Of a DNA stretch of 12,523 nucleotides, positions 1 to 7,951 are shown in pieces (the first letter of the stretch is position 1; every line of letters starts with the position of its first letter). The notes below the pieces were generated by a model. The model made no database searches. It was not told the origin of the DNA and saw only the letters and a list, made by a program, of their open reading frames with translations. The stretch comes from Nitrospira sp. UBA5699 (lineage in GTDB: Bacteria; Nitrospirota; Nitrospiria; Nitrospirales; Nitrospiraceae). The stretch covers positions 415 to 12,937 of the forward strand of contig DIHJ01000020.1 of assembly GCA_002420105.1 (NCBI GenBank), read 5' to 3'. The position numbers were made by a program, and so were the translations under genes.

Positions 1-431
1 TTGGTCGGCTCGTCGAGCATCAGGACGTCGGGATTGGACAGCAGCAGGTGCGCGAGCGCGACCCGCATCCGGTATCCGCCCGAGAGGTTCTCGACCGGCC
101 TGGCGAAATCCGCCTCGCTGAAGCCGAGCCCCGAGAGAATGCGTTTGGCCTCATGCTCCGGATACTCGTCCCGATGGGCCGCGTCCAGCGCCGTCTTTCC
201 CGTGATGGTCTCGAGCTCCTGGGGCAGGTAGCCCACGCGCAAGCGGGGACGCTTCCGGATCGTCCCTTCGTCGGGGGATTCCTCGCCCAGAATCATCTTG
301 AACAGCGTCGTCTTGCCGGTGCCGTTCGGCCCGACGAGCCCGACGCGCGTATGCGGCCGCAGATGCGCCGAGGCATCGTTGAACAGGACTTTCGTCGAAA
401 ACTGCTTGTGGACTGATTCGATCTGAAGCAT
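1..431 (-). CDS. ABC-F family ATP-binding protein, N-terminal part (cut by window edge)
   Basis: Reading the minus strand from an ATG at 431-429 gives 143 residues beginning MLQIESVHKQFSTK and running off the window start. The first nucleotide-binding domain is plain: Walker A GPNGTGKT at about residues 38-45, the ABC signature LSGGYRMRVALA at about 120-131, and Walker B VLMLDEPT ending at the window edge. The absence of membrane segments, the MLQ(I/L) start and the LSGGYRMRVALA form fit ABC-F proteins, which carry two ATPase domains in one chain and act on ribosomes rather than in transport. A TGA stop lies two codons upstream of the ATG, so this is the earliest in-frame Met. I see no strong Shine-Dalgarno. 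An ordinary transporter ATPase is less likely but cannot be excluded without the second half. It is transcribed in the same direction as the tRNA-Ala upstream of it. Confidence 0.85.
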   Translation of the reverse strand, partial: MLQIESVHKQFSTKVLFNDASAHLRPHTRVGLVGPNGTGKTTLFKMILGEESPDEGTIRKRPRLRVGYLPQELETITGKTALDAAHRDEYPEHEAKRILSGLGFSEADFARPVENLSGGYRMRVALAHLLLSNPDVLMLDEPT

Positions 432-574
432 GAGTCAGCTCAGCCTACGCCTGCGGCATCTGGCAAGAGGGATGAATCCGTGACGGTGAAGATGGTAGCG
501 AAGAGGCAACAACCGGGAAGATGGTATGGATCGTCCGCCGCCTATAGCCGTAAGCCCCTAGCCTGTTCTTGGTT

Positions 575-650
575 TGGTGGAGCTGGCCGGGATTGAACCG
601 GCGACCTCGTGAATGCCATTCACGCGCGCTCCCAACTGCGCCACAGCCCC
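575..650 (-). tRNA. tRNA-Ala (anticodon GGC)
   Basis: Minus strand, 76 nt with an encoded CCA (575-577). The acceptor stem GGGGCTG pairs with CAGCTCC (one G-U). The D stem is GCGC/GCGC, the anticodon stem CGTGA/TCACG encloses ATGGCAT with anticodon GGC, and the T arm reads GCCGG-TTCAATC-CCGGC. All stems close, so it should be functional. The discriminator is A, as expected for alanine. Confidence 0.95.
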
Positions 651-797
651 ACTCTTGTTGTATGGATTCGAACGATGAAAAACACCGTGAAATCGCGGTG
701 ATCCTAACACCGCAACCGGTCGGCAGTCAAGAAACCCGGCGGATGTATCTCGGGCGGGGCGGAGGGCGCCGCGGACGGGAGGAGAGGTCGCGGCTTC

Positions 798-826
798 TTG
801 ACAAACATTAGACGGGCCCCTACCAT
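798..826 (+). promoter_or_regulatory. Putative sigma70-type promoter of purA
   Basis: A perfect -35 hexamer TTGACA (798-803) is followed after 17 bp by TACCAT (821-826), a 4/6 match to the -10 consensus. The predicted start is near 833, only about 50 nt from the purA start codon at 884. It is the only convincing promoter-like pair upstream of purA, which is divergent from the tRNA-Ala. Confidence 0.6.
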
Positions 827-833
827 GACCACT

Positions 834-870
834 CGGCCCTGGCCATGAGTCGAGCCAGGGCTGTTTTTTT
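834..870 (+). terminator. Hairpin plus U7 in the purA leader (attenuator-like)
   Basis: CGGCCCTGGC (834-843) pairs with GCCAGGGCTG (854-863), a 10-bp stem with one G-U and a 10-nt loop, followed directly by seven T (864-870). This has the form of a Rho-independent terminator reading rightwards. No gene on the plus strand ends upstream, and it lies between the putative purA promoter and the purA Shine-Dalgarno (GGAG, 871-874). It may attenuate purA, act as a 5' stabilising hairpin, or insulate purA from upstream read-through. Confidence 0.6.
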
Positions 871-883
871 GGAGTCTCGAGCA

Positions 884-2197
<1,314 letters not shown>

Positions 2198-2276
2198 ACG
2201 TCGATGGCGGCCTTTGTCAACAGCCTGCTAGGCACAAGCCGATCGTCGGTGATAGAATCCCCACCTTCTCCTCGGT

Positions 2277-2352
2277 GAGCCGCTAGCTCAGACGGTAGAG
2301 CATCGCCCTTTTAAGGCGAGGGCCCTGGGTTCGAGTCCCAGGCGGCTCACCA
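2277..2352 (+). tRNA. tRNA-Lys (anticodon TTT), integration target
   Basis: This is a 76-nt tRNA with encoded CCA (2350-2352). Acceptor GAGCCGC pairs perfectly with GCGGCTC, the D stem is GCTC/GAGC, the anticodon stem TCGCC/GGCGA encloses CTTTTAA, and the T arm is CTGGG-TTCGAGT-CCCAG. A possible -10 box, TAGAAT, lies at 2253-2258. The 3' half, from the base after the anticodon onwards, is repeated at 10021-10065, so this gene marks the left end of an island (see the repeat entries). Confidence 0.97.
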
Positions 2353-2357
2353 CAAAT
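2313..2357 (+). repeat. attL-like direct repeat in the tRNA-Lys 3' half
   Basis: The 27 bases at 2313-2339 are identical to 10021-10047, and the next 18 bases match at 14 positions (41/45 overall). The repeat begins at tRNA position 37, immediately 3' of the anticodon, and extends five bases (CAAAT) beyond the CCA end. A crossover in the anticodon loop with the repeat reaching the gene's 3' end is the classic pattern for tyrosine-recombinase integration into tRNA genes. Confidence 0.8.
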
Positions 2358-2486
2358 CGATCACTTACGTCCTTGAGCAATCATCTGACTCGCGCACTGT
2401 GCTAACCACTTCGCATTCTAGGTTGCAAAAGAAATCTCTTGGTCCCTTGATGGAATCTTCACTGCAACAGCTTGTTGAGCATTCGC

Positions 2487-2512
2487 GTGACTCAATAGGA
2501 ACATTGAGTCAC
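2487..2512 (-). terminator. Perfect inverted repeat downstream of the Cus operon (possible 3' end)
   Basis: GTGACTCAAT (2487-2496) and ATTGAGTCAC (2503-2512) form a perfect 10-bp stem with a 6-nt loop, 31 bp beyond the stop codon of the last operon gene. No T tract follows on either strand, so it is not a canonical Rho-independent terminator. A 3' stabilising hairpin or a protein-binding palindrome are the alternatives. Confidence 0.4.
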
Positions 2513-2543
2513 ACCGTCCGTACCAGCCCCTTCTGAGACAGTC

Positions 2544-2888
2544 TTACTGCACCACTCCCTGTGGTTTCATCGCTCTGTGCTTCCCGGCTAATTCCTCTGC
2601 TTCATCTGCCGCCTTTACGTAGCTCTGAGCGATCGCTCGGCAATGCGCGGCATGCTGTTTAGGCTCTGTTTTCCCATGAGGCTCCGAATGCTTCTCGTAA
2701 AATTCAGCTATCCTCTCCCAACCCTTCGCTTTTCCTCTCAGCTCCCGGGCCTCCTGAGCATAGTACTTGGCCAGACCTACATGATCGTCGGCGTTGATCA
2801 TCCGCTGCGTCGAGGTTTCCGCGCAGCCGTGAAGAACCAATAGCAAGCCGGCCGCGACGACCGGTGACACCCATCGACCGTTAATCAT
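2544..2888 (-). CDS. Small helical His-containing lipoprotein, last gene of the Cus operon
   Basis: The product has 114 residues. The N-terminus MINGRWVSPVVAAGLLLVLHGC is a lipoprotein signal with lipobox LHGC and lipidated Cys22. The mature part is almost wholly helix-forming and charged (ADDHVGLAKYYAQEARELRGKA, residues 33-54; then IAEFYEKHSEPHGKT and QHAAHCRAIAQSYVKAADEAEELAGKH to about residue 104), so it probably forms a short helical bundle. It has six histidines in the mature part and a free Cys83. I chose ATG 2888 over an upstream in-frame ATG at 2957 because AAAGGAG lies 7 nt upstream and the signal peptide then begins correctly. It is 128 bp from the TPR lipoprotein gene. I do not recognise a named family. 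The context suggests a membrane-anchored periplasmic accessory of metal export or metal stress. Confidence 0.8.
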   Translation of the reverse strand: MINGRWVSPVVAAGLLLVLHGCAETSTQRMINADDHVGLAKYYAQEARELRGKAKGWERIAEFYEKHSEPHGKTEPKQHAAHCRAIAQSYVKAADEAEELAGKHRAMKPQGVVQ

Positions 2889-2970
2889 GACGGTTCTCCT
2901 TTGTCCGAAGCGAACGCGTCGTGCGCACGGGGTAAAGAATGCCGCAACGGTGCTCACAAACCCTCGCGAG

Positions 2971-2991
2971 TCCGGAATCTTCCGTTCCGGA
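2971..2991 (-). other. Intercistronic hairpin before the last operon gene
   Basis: TCCGGAA (2971-2977) and TTCCGGA (2985-2991) form a perfect 7-bp stem with a 7-nt loop, in the 128-bp gap between the two accessory lipoprotein genes. No T tract follows in the direction of transcription. It could be a processing or partial-termination site that sets the level of the last gene. Confidence 0.35.
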
Positions 2992-3016
2992 TGCGATCGA
3001 GAACCACTCTTTTGTT

Positions 3017-3433
3017 CTAGTGGCTGTGCATGTGTCCGTTCGACGACATTCCCGGAACTTCCTTGTCCGGAGCCGTCACACCCTTCAGAGGCGGTGCATC
3101 CCAGATGATGTTGTTTCCCGGAGCGAGATTCGCCGCCTTAATGAAATGCGCGTCGCCTTCTCGCATCGCGTTGAGTCGATACAAGACCATCCCTAGGTTA
3201 TAGTGGGCTTCGGCAAACTCCGGAGACGCGGCGATTGCCGCGTCGAAATGTTGTTTCGCACTCTCCCACTGTTGCTGTTGGTAGGCCTGAATCCCTTCGT
3301 CATTGTGACGCGACGCCGAGGCATTCGTTCCGGCCGGTGCAGACAAGACCGTCCGCTTGGATGTCGTCTCGCACCCGGTTCCCACCATCGCTCCTATCAA
3401 CACCACGATCGCCAATACACCTCTTCCCGTCAT
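3017..3433 (-). CDS. TPR-containing lipoprotein with His/Met tail
   Basis: The product has 138 residues. Residues 1-20 form a lipoprotein signal ending VGTG with Cys21 as the lipidation site. Residues about 43-110 hold two tetratricopeptide-like units (NDEGIQAYQQQQWESAKQHF, then PEFAEAHYNLGMVLYRLNAM), a protein-protein interaction fold. The C-terminus ends GHMHSH, a possible metal-binding tail. The ATG at 3433 lies one base after the stop of the pump gene (TGA A ATG), and GGGGGAG within the pump gene's end is its ribosome site, so translation is probably coupled to the pump. A longer reading from 3514 would overlap the pump gene and lose the signal peptide. The role is not known; location and coupling suggest a periplasm-facing scaffold for the CusCBA complex. 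Confidence 0.85.
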   Translation of the reverse strand: MTGRGVLAIVVLIGAMVGTGCETTSKRTVLSAPAGTNASASRHNDEGIQAYQQQQWESAKQHFDAAIAASPEFAEAHYNLGMVLYRLNAMREGDAHFIKAANLAPGNNIIWDAPPLKGVTAPDKEVPGMSSNGHMHSH

Positions 3434-3434
3434 T

Positions 3435-6400
3435 TCATGCTCCCCCTTTCTTAGGTAATGTCGCCTCACTCGCCTGATTCGCTCTCCGTTCCTTCCGCCA
3501 CCGCCAAGTGGCATAGACGGGCGGGATCACAAAGAGCGTCAACATCATCGCGGAAAACACTCCTCCAACCTGAGGCGCCGCGATGCGTTTCATCACATCG
3601 GCGCCGGTGCCGGTCGCCCACATCACCGGAAACAAACCGATCACATCCACAAAGCCAATCATGGCCATCGGACGAATCCGCTCCACGGCGCCGAGCTGCA
3701 CCGTCTCGATGATGTCCTGAAGCGATGCGAGCCCACCCGCAGCTTTGCGGCGCGCGCAGGCCTCATCGAGATAGGCCAACATCACGGCACTAGTCTCCGC
3801 GGCCGTGCCCACGACCGTGATGAGCCCGACCCACACGGCAATGCTCATGTTGTAACCCAGAATTGAGAGATACCAGATGGCCCCGACCAGCGAGAGAGGC
3901 ACCCCCACCATCACCATGCAGGTTTTTGCGACGGAGCGGAACGTGAAATAGAAGATCACGAAGATGATGATGAGCGTCAACGGCACGACGAGCGTCAGCC
4001 GCGCTTTGGCCCGTTCCATGAACTCGTATTGACCGGACCAGACGATCGCATAGCCGGGCGGCAGGGTGATTTCGGCTGCCACCACACGCTTGAGATCCTC
4101 CACGTACCCACCGACGTCACGGCCTGTCATATCGAGAAAGACGTAGCCGGCCAACATGCCGTTTTCATCCCGAATCATGGGCGGTCCATTCACGAATCGG
4201 AGCGCGGCGAGTTGCGCGAGCGGTACTTGCGCGCCGGTCGGCGTATCCACAAGCACCCGCTTGAGCTTTTCAGGATCGTCCCGTAATTCACGGAGATAGC
4301 GGACATTGATCGGATAGCGTTCCCGCCCCTCGATCGTGGTGGCGATATTTTCGCCGCCAATGGCGCGTTCAATGATCTTTCCCACATCCATCAGCGTGAG
4401 CCCGTAGCGCGCGATCTCGTCACGGTTGATATCGAAGTCGAGGAAATAGCCGCCCGACACCCGCTCCGCATAGACGCTTCGCGTACCGGGGACCTCTTTG
4501 AGGACCATTTCCAGTCGTTCGCCGATCTGTTCGATCTGCTTCAGATCCGGACCAAAGATCTTGATCCCGACCGGGGTCCGAATGCCAGTCGTCAACATGT
4601 CGATCCGGTTCCGGATCGGCATCGTCCAGGCATTCGTCACACCCGGAATCTTGAGCGCCCGATCCATCTCATCGACGAGTCCTTCATAGCTTAGACCTGG
4701 CCGCCACTGGTCTTTCGGCTTCAACGACACCGCCACTTCCATCATGCTGAACGGGGCCGGGTCCGTGGAGGTCTCGGCCCGTCCCGCTTTGCCGAAGACT
4801 TGTTCCACTTCCGGAAAGGATTTCAGTGTGCGATCCATCATCTGGAGGAGCCGACTCGCTTCGGTAACTGAGAGCCCCGGCAAGGTCGTCGGCATATAGA
4901 GAATCGTGCCTTCGTACAGGGGCGGCATGAACTCAGAGCCCATGCGCTGATAGACCGGGACGATGCTCAGCAGGAGTCCAACGGCTAAGACCGCCACGGT
5001 TCCGCGATGCCGCAGTGTCCAGTTCAACAGAGGCGCATAGAGGCGCTGGAGGCTCCTGCTGACCGGATGGCGTTGTTCTGGGAAGATTCGCCCGCGAATG
5101 AAGGTCGGCAGGCAAGCCGGCACGAGCGTAATCGCGAGCACGGCGCACACGGCGATCGCGAGATTGTTGGTCCAGGCCAGGGGCTTGAACATCCGGCCTT
5201 CCTGGGCTTCCAAGGCAAAGATGGGGATAAATGAAATGGCAATGACCAGGACGGATGCGAAAATCGGCGGGCCGACTTCTTTGGCGGAATCGATCAGGAC
5301 TTGCAGCCGATCAGTCCTTCGGCCATTCCGTTCCCAGTCCTCTAAGCGCTTATGCGCGTTGTCCACGATCACGATGGCCGCATCCACCATATCCCCGATC
5401 GCCACGATGATGCCGCCCAGCGACATGATGTTGATGCCGATCTCCATCAGGTACATGGGAATGAACGCGATCAGCACCGCAAGCGGCAGGGTGAGAATGG
5501 GCACGATGGCGGAACGGACATGCAGCAAGAAGGCGATGATGAGTACACCCGTGACGACCAGCTCCTCGACGAGGCTTTCATTCGCCGTGGCGATGGATTC
5601 ACGAATCAGGTCGCTCCGGTCATAGGTGCTGACCACCTTTACGCCTTTCGGTATGGAGGGCTCCAGTTCCTTGAGCTTGGCCTTGACGCGTTCGATGACC
5701 GTGAGGGCGTTCTCGCCGAACCGCATAATCACAATACCGCCGGCGATCTCACCGTGGCCGTTGAGCTCCGCCAATCCGCGTCGCATGTCCGGCCCGACCC
5801 TGACGCTCGCGACGTCGCGCAGCAGAATCGGTGTGCCATTCTCGTTGACGGCCACGGCGATTTGTTCAATGTCCTCGACTTTCTTGATATAGCCCCGCCC
5901 ACGAACCACGTATTCGATCCCCGAAAACTCCACCACGCGGCCACCCACGTCGTTGTTGCTCCGGCGAATTGTTTCGACAATAGAGGGAATCGACAGGCGA
6001 TAGGCCAAGACTTTGGTCGGATCGAGATTCACTTGATACTGCCGGACAAAGCCGCCGATACTGGCCACCTCGGCCACACCTTCCACGGCTCGCAGCCAGT
6101 ACTGCAAATACCAATCCTGGAAGCTGCGTAGGGCGGCCAAATCATGCCGTCCGGTCTCATCGACGAGGGCGTACTGAAAGACCCAGCCTACGCCCGTCGC
6201 ATCCGGACCGAGCTGCGGGGACACCCCTTCCGGCATACGTCCAGCAAGTTGGCTCAACCGTTCGAGGATGCGTGACCTGGCCCAATAAATATCCGTGCCG
6301 TCCTTGAAGAGAATGTACACATAGGAGTAGCCGAAATCCGAAAACCCACGAACGACGGTGACCTTCGGTGCTGAAAGCAAGGCGGTGACGATCGGATAGG

Positions 6401-6596
6401 TGATTTGATCTTCCACGAGATCGGGTGAGCGGCCTGGCCAGGTGGTGTAGACGATGACTTGCGTGTCGGAAATATCCGGCAGCGCATCGATCGGTGTTTG
6501 CGACATTGCCCACAGACCGACGGCGGAGCACGAGAAGACCAAGAGAAAGACGATGAAGCGGTTTCTCGCGCTGAATTCGATGATTTGTTGAACCAT
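3435..6596 (-). CDS. cusA: Heavy-metal RND efflux pump, CusA type (Cu(I)/Ag(I))
   Basis: This is an inner-membrane proton-driven pump of 1053 residues, the usual length for the HME-RND class. It starts MVQQIIEFSARNRFIVFLLV (TM1), with porter motifs DISDTQVIVYTTWPGRSPDLVEDQITYPIV from about residue 41. TM4 reads MSLGGIIVAIGDMVDAAIVI and continues VDNAHKRLEDWE (to residue 422). The C-terminal half contains GTAAETSAVMLAYLDEA and WATGTGADVMKRIAAP. The metal-site methionines of E. coli CusA (M573, M623, M672) have counterparts M568 (ILYMPTTLPG), M618 (PFSMMEV) and M667 (RNRIDML), all at a constant offset of five, which argues for Cu(I)/Ag(I) rather than Zn/Co/Cd. The relay lysine (E. coli K984, in RPKAM) appears as Met977 (RPMAM), and TM4 has an extra Asp402. 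It has a weak ribosome site (AGGTAAACC before ATG). It is third in the cusC-cusB-cusA core, 119 bp after cusB. Confidence 0.95.
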   Translation of the reverse strand: MVQQIIEFSARNRFIVFLLVFSCSAVGLWAMSQTPIDALPDISDTQVIVYTTWPGRSPDLVEDQITYPIVTALLSAPKVTVVRGFSDFGYSYVYILFKDGTDIYWARSRILERLSQLAGRMPEGVSPQLGPDATGVGWVFQYALVDETGRHDLAALRSFQDWYLQYWLRAVEGVAEVASIGGFVRQYQVNLDPTKVLAYRLSIPSIVETIRRSNNDVGGRVVEFSGIEYVVRGRGYIKKVEDIEQIAVAVNENGTPILLRDVASVRVGPDMRRGLAELNGHGEIAGGIVIMRFGENALTVIERVKAKLKELEPSIPKGVKVVSTYDRSDLIRESIATANESLVEELVVTGVLIIAFLLHVRSAIVPILTLPLAVLIAFIPMYLMEIGINIMSLGGIIVAIGDMVDAAIVIVDNAHKRLEDWERNGRRTDRLQVLIDSAKEVGPPIFASVLVIAISFIPIFALEAQEGRMFKPLAWTNNLAIAVCAVLAITLVPACLPTFIRGRIFPEQRHPVSRSLQRLYAPLLNWTLRHRGTVAVLAVGLLLSIVPVYQRMGSEFMPPLYEGTILYMPTTLPGLSVTEASRLLQMMDRTLKSFPEVEQVFGKAGRAETSTDPAPFSMMEVAVSLKPKDQWRPGLSYEGLVDEMDRALKIPGVTNAWTMPIRNRIDMLTTGIRTPVGIKIFGPDLKQIEQIGERLEMVLKEVPGTRSVYAERVSGGYFLDFDINRDEIARYGLTLMDVGKIIERAIGGENIATTIEGRERYPINVRYLRELRDDPEKLKRVLVDTPTGAQVPLAQLAALRFVNGPPMIRDENGMLAGYVFLDMTGRDVGGYVEDLKRVVAAEITLPPGYAIVWSGQYEFMERAKARLTLVVPLTLIIIFVIFYFTFRSVAKTCMVMVGVPLSLVGAIWYLSILGYNMSIAVWVGLITVVGTAAETSAVMLAYLDEACARRKAAGGLASLQDIIETVQLGAVERIRPMAMIGFVDVIGLFPVMWATGTGADVMKRIAAPQVGGVFSAMMLTLFVIPPVYATWRWRKERRANQASEATLPKKGGA

Positions 6597-6611
6597 GGTT
6601 TACCTGCGCGA

Positions 6612-6722
6612 CGTGCGTGAAACGCACGACAAGCGTGACACGCAAGGGAACGGATTGGCCTTTTCGACGGATTCGCACATTTCGCGCTTTTCCCGCCCTT
6701 CTCGCCTATCTCGCGCTATTTC
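6612..6722 (-). other. Intercistronic region cusB-cusA with hairpin and degenerate purine-rich repeats
   Basis: The cusB-cusA gap holds a 7-bp perfect hairpin CGTGCGT-GAA-ACGCACG (6612-6628), a neighbouring palindrome GCGTGACACGC (6633-6643), and, read on the minus strand from 6722 to about 6670, a run of degenerate units built on GCGAGA/GCGAAA (GCGCGAGATA, GGCGAGAA, GGGCGGGAAAA, GCGCGAAAT, GTGCGAAT). Such an insert is unusual between cusB and cusA, which are often tightly coupled. It may be an mRNA processing or stabilising element, or a decayed intergenic repeat. Confidence 0.45.
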
Positions 6723-7951
6723 ATGCCCGGCATCCCGCCCATGCCGTCGACGACGGCCTTGAGCCGGCTTTCGCTGTCGATCAGAAAATTGGCCGAGGTC
6801 ACAATGTGTTCGCCTTCTTTCAGCCCTTCCAGCACTTCGGACCACTCCCCTGTCTTCACCCCGGTCTTGATTAGACGCGGCTCGAGCCTCCCCCCGCCAT
6901 GGTGGAGAAACACGACTTGCTTCTGACCGGATTCGATGATGGCTTCTTGCGGAATCGCCAGGCGAGTGCCCAAGTTCACCCGCAGCTCCACATTGGCGTA
7001 CATGTCCGGCTTGAGTTTCTCGTCGGCATTGTCGAGCTCGAACCGAACCTTGGCCGTGCGGGTTTTCGGGTCCAAGGTGGGGTAGATGAAACCCAGATGG
7101 CCGGTCAGCACGGCGCCAGGGTCATAAGAGAGGGTGACAGCCGCCCGCTGTCCCACTTGGACAAACGACAACTCGTATTCGTAGATATCCGCCAGAATCC
7201 AGATATGGGAGAGATCTGCGATGGTATAGAGCTCCTGACCGGGATCGACGTGGGCCCCTGCCAACGCGTCCTTTTTAACGACGGTACCGGTGATGGGCGA
7301 ATGGATCGGGAGCGCTTTCAGCACCTTACCGGTCCGCTCCAACTCTCGAATATGGTCCTCCGTGATGTCCCATAACCGGAACCGGCGCTTGGAGGCCTCG
7401 AGCAAATCCTTGGAGCCCTGCGCGACCTCGGGAAATTCACTGCTCCCCAGCTGTTTTTGCCCTCGCACGGCGAGGAGGTATTCTTCCTGACTCGCGACCA
7501 GATCGGGGCTGTAGATCGTAAAGAGCCGTTGCCCTTTCTTCACATGATCCCCGAGGGCACTGACGAAGAGTTCTTCGATCCAGCCATGAAATTTGATGGT
7601 GACTTTCGCCAGTCTCCGTTCGTCGACGGCGATACGGCCGACGGTCCGGATCAGTTTTCCCAGGGGACGACGCGTCACCTGCTCATACTTCACTCCGATC
7701 GTTTGGAGCCGCTCAGGCGGAATGGCAATCATCGAACCTTCGGACTCGGCAGGCAGATCGGGGGCATCAGGAGTTCCTGATGGCGGAGGAGTCCGGTCGC
7801 CCTTCTTCCCCATCCCCGGCATGTCTGCCATCTGCTCCCGTTTGGAATCTGCCGATGGAAGCATCACGGTTCTCGACAGCATCAGCCAGAGGATTGCGGC
7901 AGCCGTGAGGATGAGGACCGCAGCCATACCGATGAGACGCTGACGAGTCAT
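6716..7951 (-). CDS. cusB: Periplasmic adaptor (membrane fusion) subunit, CusB type
   Basis: The 411-residue product links the RND pump to the outer-membrane channel and in Cus systems hands Cu(I)/Ag(I) to CusA. Residues 6-24 form a membrane anchor or uncleaved signal. Residues 41-47 are MADMPGM, a methionine cluster like the N-terminal metal site of E. coli CusB. The barrel-sandwich/lipoyl halves are seen around 118-148 (IKFHGWIEELFVSALGDHVKKG and on) and 213-245 (LPIHSPITGTVVKKDALAGA and on), with the helical hairpin between (about 150-210). The beta-barrel follows (about 248-325), then the membrane-proximal domain (IPQEAIIES onwards). The C-terminus, GMGGMPGMK, adds three more methionines. 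The start ATG overlaps the cusC stop (ATGA, 7951-7948), so the two are translationally coupled. Confidence 0.93.
   Translation of the reverse strand: MTRQRLIGMAAVLILTAAAILWLMLSRTVMLPSADSKREQMADMPGMGKKGDRTPPPSGTPDAPDLPAESEGSMIAIPPERLQTIGVKYEQVTRRPLGKLIRTVGRIAVDERRLAKVTIKFHGWIEELFVSALGDHVKKGQRLFTIYSPDLVASQEEYLLAVRGQKQLGSSEFPEVAQGSKDLLEASKRRFRLWDITEDHIRELERTGKVLKALPIHSPITGTVVKKDALAGAHVDPGQELYTIADLSHIWILADIYEYELSFVQVGQRAAVTLSYDPGAVLTGHLGFIYPTLDPKTRTAKVRFELDNADEKLKPDMYANVELRVNLGTRLAIPQEAIIESGQKQVVFLHHGGGRLEPRLIKTGVKTGEWSEVLEGLKEGEHIVTSANFLIDSESRLKAVVDGMGGMPGMK

Noticed and set aside
488..526. Ten-base direct repeat GAAGATGGTA (488-497 and 517-526) between the ABC-F gene and tRNA-Ala
   Set aside because: It is short, isolated and not linked to any promoter or att-like feature; probably chance.
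845..883. Upstream in-frame ATG that would lengthen purA by 13 residues
   Set aside because: It lies inside the leader hairpin, has no Shine-Dalgarno, and the family starts at MGNLVVIGAQWGDEG (884).
5352..6131. Plus-strand open frame of 259 codons opposite cusA
   Set aside because: It is antisense to a strongly conserved part of the pump, is His/Asp rich and has no recognisable motif.
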